A DNA stretch of 64,000 bases from Levilactobacillus tujiorum (GCF_012641185.1 NZ_JAAXLK010000004.1:1-64000), one strand, 5' to 3'. Shown: positions 16,106-23,104, counted from the stretch's first letter. The notes: a model not told the origin generated them from the sequence alone. A program made the numbers and translations.

Positions 16106-17251
16106 TTAGATGATGTCAGAAATTCGAATCACTTGGGCAGCCACCTGCTTTTCGGAAAAGTGGGTATAAATGTTCAGCGTAATCTTAATATCACTATGAC
16201 CGAGCTGTAACTGAAGGGCTTTTACGTTAATACCATTCAAAACTTGGATAGATGCGAATGTGTGCCGCAATCCGTGAACGGTGATACGTGGTAGATCGAC
16301 GTGGCTCAAAATAGTGCTTAGCCAGTGGTTAGGAGTCATTAAGGACATTGGGCCTCCCTTCTGACTGTGAAATACGCGGGTGTTAGCAAGCGGGATAACG
16401 GCCATGCGTTGACGGTACTTCTTCAAGTAGGTGACCGTATTCGGTTCTAAAGATAGAGTTCGGTATGCATTCACCGTTTTAGGCGTACCAATCGTTTGGG
16501 TGTTATCGAGGGCTCGCGTGGTTGTTTTGTTGATTGTCACAGTAGCATTAACGAGGTCCACATCTTGCCAGGTAAGGGCCAACACTTCACCCTTACGCAT
16601 CCCCGTAGTAGCTAAAAGGTAAAATAGAGCACTGCGCCGGTAATCATTTCGCAAGTCATCCTCATGAACTACGGTCGATAAGAATACAGCCAGCTGCTGG
16701 CTAGTCCAGAAGTTCTTAGATTCGCTTTGCTTTGGTACATTGTTTTTTTCTTCTCGAACGTCGACTAATTTCATGGGGTTAGTTGTAATGGTCCCCATCT
16801 TTTGAGCAGTTCGAAACACTAGTGAGGCATACTGAACCAACTTGTTGAATGCTTTGACCTCTTTTCGCCACGTTAATACCGCCTGCTGGCATTGTTGCCA
16901 CGTAATGGTATTAATATGTCGCTTACCAAGAGAAGGGATGATATGGTGCTTAAATAAGCCTTCTACGCGGTTTAGTGAGCTTTCTTTAACGCCAAGTTTG
17001 TAGGTTTCTAGCCAAACAGCATAGACATCAGCAAACGTTGGATTTTCGCTAATTTGAATGCCGTGTTTCTTGTCGTCATCAAATTTGAGCTGGGCGCGGG
17101 AGTATGCCAGTGTGGCTTCCTTTGAAGTTGAGAATCCACGTTTATGAAAGTTCTTACGTTTAGTTTCACCGGTTGGCGTTTCAATAACTCCCAAGTATCC
17201 AGAAACTTCGTAATATGTTTTACCTTTACTCTTATATGATTTAATCTTCAT
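16106..17251 (-). CDS. int: Phage tyrosine recombinase (integrase)
   Basis: 381 residues. N-terminal AP2-like arm-binding part with KGKTYYEVSGYLG and a FHKRGFSTSKEAT segment, then SAM-like core-binding domain (~65-165), then catalytic domain. Catalytic residues: Arg in ATTGMRKGEVLAL, HxxR in HGLRHTFAS, His in LGHSDIK and Tyr in NIYTHF. Start ATG at 17251 has GGAGG nine bases upstream; a longer in-frame reading to 17404 crosses non-coding sequence. It ends next to attL, the usual layout for tRNA-integrating phages of lactic acid bacteria. It mediates integration, and excision with a helper. Confidence 0.96.
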   Translation of the reverse strand: MKIKSYKSKGKTYYEVSGYLGVIETPTGETKRKNFHKRGFSTSKEATLAYSRAQLKFDDDKKHGIQISENPTFADVYAVWLETYKLGVKESSLNRVEGLFKHHIIPSLGKRHINTITWQQCQQAVLTWRKEVKAFNKLVQYASLVFRTAQKMGTITTNPMKLVDVREEKNNVPKQSESKNFWTSQQLAVFLSTVVHEDDLRNDYRRSALFYLLATTGMRKGEVLALTWQDVDLVNATVTINKTTTRALDNTQTIGTPKTVNAYRTLSLEPNTVTYLKKYRQRMAVIPLANTRVFHSQKGGPMSLMTPNHWLSTILSHVDLPRITVHGLRHTFASIQVLNGINVKALQLQLGHSDIKITLNIYTHFSEKQVAAQVIRISDII

Positions 17252-17335
17252 TTTTATATCCTCCAATTGTCTGTGCGAGGGACTTTTGGAGTGTAACTTG
17301 TGGCATCGCCTCCTTTCATTTATAATTGTGTATGT

Positions 17336-17356
17336 AAAAGGGCGCACTAGTGCCCT
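17336..17356 (-). terminator. Probable terminator of the leftward secreted-protein gene
   Basis: Read on the minus strand: stem AGGGC / GCCCT with a short loop, followed by TTTTAC. It stands between the gene ending at 17423 and the integrase, whose own leader follows. Confidence 0.5.
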
Positions 17357-17369
17357 CGAACGTTGTGTG

Positions 17370-17415
17370 TGCATTCCATTATCTTGGCGGGTAGGGGGAT
17401 GCACTTTTTTTATTT
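17370..17415 (+). terminator. Plus-strand hairpin with U run (antisense to the lysogeny operon)
   Basis: Stem GTGCATTCC / GGGATGCAC followed by seven Ts on the + strand. No + strand gene ends here. A closely similar element lies at 18437-18474, again immediately beyond a leftward gene's stop codon. Possibly a shield against rightward read-through, or half of bidirectional terminators. Confidence 0.45.
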
Positions 17416-17422
17416 ATATATT

Positions 17423-17839
17423 TTATCGATATGCAGTTTCCGAGTATTTTGACATTGCCATACTTTTAGGAGATACAATTTTAAACTTAATTGTATGCTT
17501 GGTCGCAATGACTTTTATGTGCTGCCACTTGCGGGAATAGAATTCTTTACCTGAAAACATGTATGAATAATGGCCAATCTTTTTATATTTAACATTGCTA
17601 ATATAGTATGGATCACCAAGCCCTTGTGCTGCAAAGCTGTGACTTGTTATTCGGACAATGTAATTATATTTAAACGAATACTTTCCAGAACCGGCTTTTT
17701 TAGATTTTTTCCATGTTCCGCGTATAGACGTCGGAGTATTACTGTGCCAATTTGATGCGTTAGCTGTCATACTCAAAGACAGAGAGCCACCAAAAATTCC
17801 CAATGCTACTGAAGCAATGAAAAATTTTTTTATATACAT
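17423..17839 (-). CDS. Prophage secreted protein, WHxxTPxxLRG-type
   Basis: 138 residues with a Sec signal peptide: YIKKFF, a hydrophobic core of about 15 residues and a probable cleavage after TANAS. The mature part begins with NWHSNTPTSIRGTW and is basic and rich in Tyr, Lys and Ser, with predicted beta strands. It shares the start motif with the next leftward gene (TWHKGTPKALRGFY), so the two are distant paralogs. Proteins of this kind are frequent in lactobacilli but have no proven role; a place in the lysogeny module suggests a product made by the lysogen that acts outside the cell. ATG at 17839 preferred (AAGG ten bases upstream) over a GTG at 17845. Confidence 0.75.
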   Translation of the reverse strand: MYIKKFFIASVALGIFGGSLSLSMTANASNWHSNTPTSIRGTWKKSKKAGSGKYSFKYNYIVRITSHSFAAQGLGDPYYISNVKYKKIGHYSYMFSGKEFYSRKWQHIKVIATKHTIKFKIVSPKSMAMSKYSETAYR

Positions 17840-17900
17840 AAACACACGACCTTAATTAGAGAACATATTCAGCTTTTAAAGACGTCCGTATCTGGTCTAA

Positions 17901-17943
17901 TCCCTCCACTGGAATCGAACCAGTGCTAGCTACCGAGGAGGGA
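17901..17943 (-). ncRNA. 43-nt tRNA-like element (acceptor stem plus T-arm only)
   Basis: On the minus strand: seven-base 5' strand TCCCTCC, 12 bases TCGGTAGCTAGC, a T-arm with 5-bp stem ACTGG/CCAGT and canonical loop TTCGATT, then the seven-base 3' strand GGAGGGA. Both stems are perfect and the T-loop fits TTCRANY. D-arm and anticodon arm are missing. It lies eight bases after the stop codon of the secreted-protein gene ending at 17951, in the same orientation. It may be a deleted phage tRNA, a relic of another attachment site, or a functional mini-tRNA-like RNA. Confidence 0.6.
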
Positions 17944-17950
17944 AATGAGT

Positions 17951-18391
17951 CTAAGGAATTAATGTAGCAATGTTACCTTTATAATTTGAGAATCGTTGCT
18001 TCTTAAAACTTGAGTAACTCGTATTCTTCAGATTTTTACCGGATTTGTAAAAAACTTGGTCTACCTTATAAGCCTGATGGAGAATCTGCTCACTCAAATA
18101 TGCTTTACCAACTAGTCGGTAATACTTACCGACCTTTTTATAGTGGATGCTGGTTACATTAATTGTGTTTCGGTATGGATAAAGCTCAGCAATGAGGTAG
18201 GATGACTTCTTCAATTGAATGATTGGAACGGTACCATATGCATTGTGGAGTTGTTCATAAGAGTAAAATCCTCGAAGAGCTTTAGGCGTTCCTTTATGCC
18301 ATGTTGAGGCCTGACTGTCGTTAACGTTAAGGCCCAAGGCAACAATCGGTGTACATATGATTAACAAAATACTGGCAACAATTTTTTTCAT
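17951..18391 (-). CDS. Prophage secreted protein, WHxxTPxxLRG-type (second paralog)
   Basis: 146 residues. Signal peptide at 1-29 (KK, hydrophobic stretch, cleavage near SQAS). The mature protein begins TWHKGTPKALRGFY and contains IHYKKVGKYYRL, matching VKYKKIGHYSYM of the neighbour at 17423, so both have the same arrangement with low identity. No catalytic residues recognised. GGAGG lies about ten bases before the ATG. Probably lysogen-expressed; see the finding on the envelope cassette. Confidence 0.75.
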   Translation of the reverse strand: MKKIVASILLIICTPIVALGLNVNDSQASTWHKGTPKALRGFYSYEQLHNAYGTVPIIQLKKSSYLIAELYPYRNTINVTSIHYKKVGKYYRLVGKAYLSEQILHQAYKVDQVFYKSGKNLKNTSYSSFKKQRFSNYKGNIATLIP

Positions 18392-18436
18392 TGTGTGAGT
18401 ACCTCCTTAGGGGCATGAGTTACATATATTCACTCT

Positions 18437-18474
18437 GGCAGGCGCATTCCTGTGGGGATGTGCTTTTTTATTTT
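18437..18474 (+). terminator. Plus-strand hairpin with U run (second copy)
   Basis: Stem GCGCATTCC / GGGATGTGC with loop TGTG, followed by six Ts on the + strand. Same core as the element at 17370-17415. Sits in the 107-base gap between two leftward genes. Confidence 0.45.
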
Positions 18475-18498
18475 CTGGACGAAATCTAGTGTGAGCTT

Positions 18499-19263
18499 CT
18501 ATTCAGTGTAGTCTTGTACTACCTCATAAGAACTAAACTTCTTATCAGTCATAAATTCAAATTGATTAGTTTGGCCCTTATCCCAATTTTCCGTGTAAAC
18601 GGCCTGGGTATCGATTACAGTCTTTTGCGCATCCATCAATTTAACCTTGATGCCAAAAGATTTAAATGAATAAGCCGTGTTATTCTTTATCTTTGCGGCA
18701 TAAGTGTAGGTGTATCCGTCATCTTTAGTCTGCTTGAATTTAATAGATTTAATTAGTGACTTAATAGCGGCGGACTTTTTTGAAACATTGGTTACCTCAT
18801 CACCGCGGCGCGTCAGTTCAGTTAAATCATTCTTGTACTTATCGCTAACTTTTAGTTTGTACTTGTTATTGATTTTCAAAATCATCTGAGTGCGAGTATC
18901 GTAAGCTTTGTTCCATTTATTGAAGAAATTAGATTTATCATAGGATTTCAACGCTGTTTTTTGATCATCCAGAGCGTTGAGGTAGGTAATGGCCTCTTCG
19001 TGCAGTTTGTTGTCTTTAAACTTCTTATTGTCATAGCCCTTAACTTTAGCAAGTTCAGTATTGACGGATTTAGTTAGGGCGTCCTTAGGAGGGTTAGTTG
19101 GGTCTTTGACAGTGTCAGTGATTGCCCATCGAGCTTCGAGGCCCTTTTCTAGAGAATTAATAAAGTCTCGATCATAATACTTAGTCTGCTTCTTTTGATT
19201 ACCACAGCCGACGAGTGACAATCCAGCTAACAATGTGATTGCAAGGGTAACAAGCTTTTTCAT
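18499..19263 (-). CDS. Prophage-encoded lipoprotein
   Basis: 254 residues. Lipoprotein signal peptide MKKLVTLAITLLAGLSLVGC with Cys at residue 20 for lipid attachment. A helical, Lys/Asp-rich central part (~30-170) is followed by a C-terminal beta domain (~175-250) similar to FxLYD-type extracellular domains (NNTAYSFKSFGIKVKLMD). The ATG at 19263 has GGAGG seven bases upstream. Lipoproteins at the same map position (between int and repressor) in some streptococcal and lactococcal prophages (e.g. Ltp of TP-J34) block superinfecting DNA entry. Sequence similarity to Ltp is not evident, so that role is only a hypothesis. Confidence 0.75.
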   Translation of the reverse strand: MKKLVTLAITLLAGLSLVGCGNQKKQTKYYDRDFINSLEKGLEARWAITDTVKDPTNPPKDALTKSVNTELAKVKGYDNKKFKDNKLHEEAITYLNALDDQKTALKSYDKSNFFNKWNKAYDTRTQMILKINNKYKLKVSDKYKNDLTELTRRGDEVTNVSKKSAAIKSLIKSIKFKQTKDDGYTYTYAAKIKNNTAYSFKSFGIKVKLMDAQKTVIDTQAVYTENWDKGQTNQFEFMTDKKFSSYEVVQDYTE

Positions 19264-19324
19264 GATGTTGCCTCCAGTATGTATTTTGTGCATCATCGAA
19301 AGTATCTGAATACCTGATGATGCA

Positions 19325-19831
19325 TTAATTCTTGATGGCCTGATTAATCAGTGCATGGAAACGATCCATTTCATCTTCTGCTTTTCTGACCATTGGTGTG
19401 CCATTATCTTGAGGTAATGCTAGGAACTTTACAGTGTGGCTGTTACCATCGTTTGTAACGATTGTTGCGTCCATTCGGGTGATGTAGTCCACTTTTTTGC
19501 CGCCAGTAACTGCGCCAACGATAGCTCCAGCTCCTCCGAATAATACGCCACCAGTTGCCGCTCGTAATAACGAATGATGTTTTTTCTTGGTACCACCATC
19601 AATGTGCGGTGTATAGCCAATGATGTCATCAAAGCTGATAACATCGGAATCGATTAAGAGCTGTTTGGATTGCATATTAATCTGGGCGTTGGCAATCTTA
19701 ATAGCAGATTCACGCTTAAAACTTGATGTAATTTGAGAAAACTCTTCTTTTTTCTGTTTTCTTCTTTGTACAAGCCAATAAATTATTAGCCCAATTATGA
19801 GCATTTCAATAATTGACGTTAGATATCCCAT
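19325..19831 (-). CDS. Small membrane protein with glycine-zipper segment
   Basis: 168 residues. One N-terminal transmembrane helix (~3-22), then a charged part, a beta-rich central region that starts with QSKQLLIDSDVISFDDI, a glycine zipper GGVLFGGAGAIVGAVTGG (~91-108) that may insert in or lie on a membrane, and a C-terminal part with a short-PH-like beta pattern. ATG at 19831 with GGAGG upstream. Unknown function. It belongs to the leftward envelope group of the lysogeny module. An inverted repeat TGCATCAT/ATGATGCA lies at its 3' end (19288-19325). Confidence 0.65.
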   Translation of the reverse strand: MGYLTSIIEMLIIGLIIYWLVQRRKQKKEEFSQITSSFKRESAIKIANAQINMQSKQLLIDSDVISFDDIIGYTPHIDGGTKKKHHSLLRAATGGVLFGGAGAIVGAVTGGKKVDYITRMDATIVTNDGNSHTVKFLALPQDNGTPMVRKAEDEMDRFHALINQAIKN

Positions 19832-19906
19832 CGTTAATTCCTCCAGTGCGTTTAATAATTGGTTCACACTTTAATAATACCGAAAAGGAAAATTTTGACA
19901 ACGGTT

Positions 19907-20422
19907 TCATGACCTAGCTGAGATACCAAGCTCACTGTGAACCGCCGGATAAAATGTGATTGTATCGTTGATGATTACCTTATACCCCTTGTAGGTTGAG
20001 GATTCACCTAGTTGTGTTTTGAAATATGAGATAGCATTATTCAAAAATTCGACAGGTATCTCAAGTTCCTCAGCTACCTCATAATCGAAGCGTAGTCCCA
20101 TTTTATAACAGTAAAGGAGATCATCCATACTGACGATAGCTTTATACGCAAGACTTCGGGCCTGCACTTCTTGCTTCTTATTGTTGATGTCTTTTTGGTC
20201 AAGGATTACACCTACAGTGTGCAGAGCGTGCATGAATTCCTCAGCCAAAATAACCCGTTTATCGACCTCTGGTTGGTTTTTTTCTAGGAAAACGTATGGT
20301 TTTTTGTCCCGGACACGGAATGTGCCGTAGGCGCCAATCTTATCTTTGAGACCGGATACCTCAATGATTGCGGCGTATTTACTATAGACTGCGATTAATT
20401 GTTCTAGTTTACTCAAACCCAT
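19907..20422 (-). CDS. ImmA/IrrE-family metallopeptidase-like protein
   Basis: 171 residues. The putative zinc site is AEEFMHALH (residues 60-68): the usual HExxH is changed to EExxH (E61, E62, H65), a variant seen in many phage ImmA-like proteins. In ICEBs1 and related elements ImmA cleaves the CI-like repressor to trigger induction. The gene lies 11 bases downstream of the repressor in the same direction, which fits an anti-repressor partnership. Whether the changed motif still binds metal is uncertain. Confidence 0.78.
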   Translation of the reverse strand: MGLSKLEQLIAVYSKYAAIIEVSGLKDKIGAYGTFRVRDKKPYVFLEKNQPEVDKRVILAEEFMHALHTVGVILDQKDINNKKQEVQARSLAYKAIVSMDDLLYCYKMGLRFDYEVAEELEIPVEFLNNAISYFKTQLGESSTYKGYKVIINDTITFYPAVHSELGISARS

Positions 20423-20433
20423 TCAGCATCATC

Positions 20434-20883
20434 CTACTTTTTCTTATCTTCATATTTATCAATAATGTCATCAAGCGTGTTAGCAATTTTCTTGGCCTCT
20501 TTGGCATCAATATGATGATTGGAGTCTGCTTGATGGGCAGCCAAGGTATCTGGCTGGTTAAAACGATTTTGATCTTCGACTTGTGCTTGCGTGTATGCCG
20601 AGATACGCGCCTTATGGATGTCATCGAGACCACTAATTTCTTTTATTAGTTCTTGAGTGAAGATGTCACTAACCATGGTAGAGAACTTAGGTTGACCAGT
20701 TACTATTTCGTCAAGACTAACGTTTAAATAGTTGGCAACTGCCTGAACTTTATCCACGCTAGGGTTAGTCCTGTTCCAATTGTACATGCTGTTTGTTCCA
20801 AAATTTAAATCTCGCTCAATTTTAGAGATTGAGATGCCCTTTGGTTTTGCTATTAGTTTGATGTTTGTCAAAATGTCCATCAT
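20434..20883 (-). CDS. CI-like phage repressor (XRE-family HTH)
   Basis: 149 residues. The N-terminal HTH (~5-62) has the pattern GISISKIERDLNFGTNSMYNWNR...SVDKVQAVANYLNVSLDEI typical of phage XRE regulators. The remainder is helical, charged and lacks the peptidase S24 domain of lambda CI, which agrees with an ImmA-type inactivation route. ATGs at 20883 and 20880 both lie behind AAAGG. Divergent from the cro-like gene across a 271-base control region. Confidence 0.85.
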   Translation of the reverse strand: MMDILTNIKLIAKPKGISISKIERDLNFGTNSMYNWNRTNPSVDKVQAVANYLNVSLDEIVTGQPKFSTMVSDIFTQELIKEISGLDDIHKARISAYTQAQVEDQNRFNQPDTLAAHQADSNHHIDAKEAKKIANTLDDIIDKYEDKKK

Positions 20884-20938
20884 ATCAGCCTTTCTAATGT
20901 GCATAAAAAAATAATTAGTAAAAATAATAGAAAATATG

Positions 20939-20967
20939 TTGACATCTACAAGATTTACTAGTATTCT
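20939..20967 (+). promoter_or_regulatory. Rightward early promoter of the lysogeny switch
   Basis: TTGACA, 17-base spacer, TATTCT; points to the cro-like gene ~190 bases downstream. The inverted repeat pair TTCACGAAT (20988-20996) and ATTCGTGAA (21109-21117) lies downstream and may hold operators. Confidence 0.65.
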
Positions 20968-21075
20968 TATCACATAAGTTAAATGAGTTCACGAATCGCT
21001 TTTACAAAATACACTGATTCATCAAACGGGACTTGCCAGAAACGTTGATGTAACAGGATTATTTCTTATGCACTA

Positions 21076-21104
21076 ATATTAGTATATTTTATAGAACATG
21101 TCAA
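21076..21104 (-). promoter_or_regulatory. Leftward promoter of the lysogeny switch
   Basis: On the minus strand TTGACA (21104-21099), 17-base spacer, TAATAT (21081-21076), directed to the repressor ~190 bases away. It faces the rightward promoter at 20939, so the two transcripts would overlap by roughly 100 bases. A second weak leftward promoter (TTGTAG/ATTATT) nearer the repressor cannot be excluded. Confidence 0.6.
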
Positions 21105-21154
21105 TAAAATTCGTGAATTTGCTTAACTAATTTTGATACAAGGGAGGTTACGTA

Positions 21155-21349
21155 ATGTCATCAGATTTAAAGAGGCAGGTAAAGGTAGCTTTTGCATTGC
21201 AAGATAAGAATCAAAAATGGTTGGCTAAACAGCTAAAAATAACGGAAAGCCAATTATCAGATATTATCAATGGAAAACGACATGGCAAAAAAACAACTGA
21301 ATACATTCGAAGCATCAAGGAAATTTTGCATATCGAGGCCGATGATTAG
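21155..21349 (+). CDS. Cro-like HTH regulator
   Basis: 64 residues, almost all a single XRE-type HTH: VAFALQDKNQKWLAKQLKITESQLSDIINGKRHGKK. First rightward gene after the repressor, the place of Cro. It should bind the switch region and favour lytic development. GGGAGG seven bases before the ATG. Confidence 0.85.
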   Translation: MSSDLKRQVKVAFALQDKNQKWLAKQLKITESQLSDIINGKRHGKKTTEYIRSIKEILHIEADD

Positions 21350-21362
21350 GGAGCGATGATAA

Positions 21363-21626
21363 ATGGATTTAGAGCTTTCAGAAAAGTCCTTAGCTAAACT
21401 CAATCAACTTATGTTGGTTAGTGCGTCGGAGGCGTTTAAATTAGCTGCCAAACGTGAGGCGCTTCCGTTCTGGATGAAAAAGGGTGAGGCAAAGGTTTAC
21501 GCCAATGTCGATGATAAGACACTGACAAAGTTCATCAAGGATGGATTGCGGGTCTCAGTTAAAGATGGAGTTCAACGAATTTCAAAAAAGTCGATTGACG
21601 ATTATTACGCGGTCCATGAAATTTAA
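21363..21626 (+). CDS. Phage DNA-binding protein, excisionase/HTH_17-like
   Basis: 87 residues. The C-terminal half has the winged-helix pattern GEAKVYANVDDKTLTKFIKDGLRVS...RISKKSIDDYYA, similar to excisionase-type HTH proteins that insert a recognition helix and read a short site. Thirteen bases behind the cro-like gene, so cotranscribed. It could be the excisionase or a second early regulator; sequence does not decide. Confidence 0.65.
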   Translation: MDLELSEKSLAKLNQLMLVSASEAFKLAAKREALPFWMKKGEAKVYANVDDKTLTKFIKDGLRVSVKDGVQRISKKSIDDYYAVHEI

Positions 21627-21655
21627 AAAGTCTGTGCGAGGGCGGTGACAGTGTA

Positions 21656-21796
21656 ATGGCTGAAATAAAGGTAACGTGGAAGGATTTAATGATTCCAGTT
21701 TATGACTGGTTAGAGTTATCAGCAGCCGATGAGAAATGGGCTGACTGGTCGGTAATGGTTCTACTAGGAATTATCGTTGTCGATTTAGCAACGTAG
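21656..21796 (+). CDS. Small hypothetical phage protein
   Basis: 46 residues (MAEIKVTWKDLM...), with a hydrophobic C-terminal segment WSVMVLLGIIVVDLA that could span the membrane. ATG start behind GGCGGTGA. Lies in the early operon between two clear genes, with its stop codon joined to the next gene's SD (TAGGAGG), which supports it as a real gene. Function unknown. Confidence 0.55.
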   Translation: MAEIKVTWKDLMIPVYDWLELSAADEKWADWSVMVLLGIIVVDLAT

Positions 21797-21809
21797 GAGG
21801 TTTAAGAAG

Positions 21810-22187
21810 TTGAGAATGCAAATGGAAAGGCAATTTAGGGTTGAGAAATATCTTGAGATGGCTCGATTAACGACGGACGCTTCGTCTCGCGAAGAGTTTC
21901 TTGAAATGGCGCGATACACATTGGAGCTTGATGAGTCAGACTTTAAAACAGTAAACACTCGATATCCAGAACTGAATAATTACTTTAGTACTGTTCAGCG
22001 TGGTGAGTTCATAGGACGCTCTGTAGCAGAGACCTATAGAAACTACTCCCAATACTGCAAAGAGAACGGAGAACCAATCTTGTCTAAGCAGGCTTTTAAC
22101 CGCTGTGCAGAGAAAACATTTGGATTGATTCGACGACGAGGAAGTTTTGGAGTTGATAGAAGAAATTTGTGGAAGTGGTCTGAGTAG
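21810..22187 (+). CDS. Hypothetical early phage protein with winged-helix-like C-terminus
   Basis: 125 residues. TTG start at 21810 is chosen because GGAGG (21796-21800) is nine bases away; the ATG at 21816 is too far. The C-terminal part SKQAFNRCAEKTFGLIRRRGSFGVDRRNLWKW resembles the winged-helix ends of phage primases/D5-like proteins, so nucleic-acid binding is possible. The rest is helical. No firm function. Confidence 0.65.
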   Translation: MRMQMERQFRVEKYLEMARLTTDASSREEFLEMARYTLELDESDFKTVNTRYPELNNYFSTVQRGEFIGRSVAETYRNYSQYCKENGEPILSKQAFNRCAEKTFGLIRRRGSFGVDRRNLWKWSE

Positions 22188-22203
22188 GATAGTGGTGATG
22201 TAG

Positions 22204-22296
22204 TTGGAAACAGTACTTATCTTCACTTTAGTTTTTGGATTAGGATTACCCATTCGTTTGGGGTACGAAAGGTGGCAAAAGAATCATGACAAATAA
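22204..22296 (+). CDS. Very small membrane peptide (possible)
   Basis: 30 codons from a TTG at 22204: one hydrophobic segment VLIFTLVFGLGLPI followed by a basic tail RLGYERWQKNHDK. Its 3' end overlaps the next small gene by 11 bases. Plausible phage micropeptide, but the SD is weak and the length short. Confidence 0.35.
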   Translation: METVLIFTLVFGLGLPIRLGYERWQKNHDK

Positions 22297-22438
22297 AGAA
22301 TTAGCGAGTTACTGGCACGCAAAGTTAATGCAGACGCCGGCGAGCTATCAGGCGTTGGCAACTTTCCGATTTAAGAAGTGGGAGAAGTTTGAAGCATTAG
22401 CCCACGAAGAGGCAGTGGAAGGGGTGGTTAACCAATGA
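22286..22438 (+). CDS. Small hypothetical phage protein
   Basis: 50 residues, MTNKELASYWHAKLMQ..., helical and charged, no membrane segment. It ends with an ATGA overlap with the gene at 22435, indicating translational coupling. Typical early-region filler gene with no known role. Confidence 0.55.
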   Translation: MTNKELASYWHAKLMQTPASYQALATFRFKKWEKFEALAHEEAVEGVVNQ

Positions 22439-22683
22439 AAGTGGAGATTTTGTTAGACCAGGTTTTACAAGGAGTTAAAGACCGGTTGGATTCTAGTTCA
22501 GTTGTTCCAGATGGTCTAAAAGATGTGTTTGTTGAGACTACAGTTGCTCGTGTTAAAGAAGCGGTTGAAAAGGATCCTGAACGATGGGCCACTGCTATGG
22601 CCGATGAGATGGCTGATATTTCCGCCAATAAAATTCTTCAACAGTCTGGCCAACTCCTGGCGTTTCTGAGAATGATGCATTAG
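22435..22683 (+). CDS. Hypothetical early phage protein
   Basis: 82 residues, acidic and helical (LLDQVLQGVKDRLDSSSVVP...). Start ATG overlaps the preceding stop. No family recognised. Belongs to the rightward early operon. Confidence 0.6.
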   Translation: MKVEILLDQVLQGVKDRLDSSSVVPDGLKDVFVETTVARVKEAVEKDPERWATAMADEMADISANKILQQSGQLLAFLRMMH

Positions 22684-22702
22684 CGATTGGTACTGAAGGG
22701 AA

Positions 22703-22816
22703 GTGACTCATATCATTCACAAACGCACACTAGCCGACTTAGTTTATCAGTCACCGAAACAACAATGGCTGTCTAAATTATGGCGGCACAACAAAAAAGC
22801 CAGCTACCGTAAATAG
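22703..22816 (+). CDS. Very small basic hypothetical protein
   Basis: 37 residues from GTG at 22703 behind GAAGGGA. Basic and aromatic (HKRTLADLVYQSPKQQWLSKLWRHNKKASYRK), which suits nucleic-acid contact. Not recognised. Confidence 0.4.
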   Translation: MTHIIHKRTLADLVYQSPKQQWLSKLWRHNKKASYRK

Positions 22817-22870
22817 CTGACCAAGTTAAAACATATTTCAAGCGGATTATACCACGGAAAGAGGTTTGAA

Positions 22871-23104
22871 ATGAAACTATCTAAAATTACTATTACCAAT
22901 TTACGAGATGATGAACCAGATATGATGTTCAGTGCTGAGCACATTACGCCAGACGATATTATTACTGGTTTACTAACGAATGCGGCTATTGTTAATCGGA
23001 AATGTGACCTAGACCTTGATGATTTTCTACATGCCGCGATCCAATGCTATAACGGTTCAAACGGTGCTGAATACGGCGAAGAGGTGACCCCGAGTGACAA
23101 CTAA
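22871..23104 (+). CDS. Hypothetical early phage protein
   Basis: 77 residues, acidic; MKLSKITITNLRDDEPDMMF. AAGAGG seven to eight bases before the ATG. It overlaps the next gene's GTG by 11 bases, as expected in a compact early operon. No known domain. Confidence 0.65.
   Translation: MKLSKITITNLRDDEPDMMFSAEHITPDDIITGLLTNAAIVNRKCDLDLDDFLHAAIQCYNGSNGAEYGEEVTPSDN

Noticed and set aside
16106-17404. Integrase extended to 17404
   Set aside because: The extra 51 codons contain no integrase sequence and cover hairpins; GGAGG supports the start at 17251.
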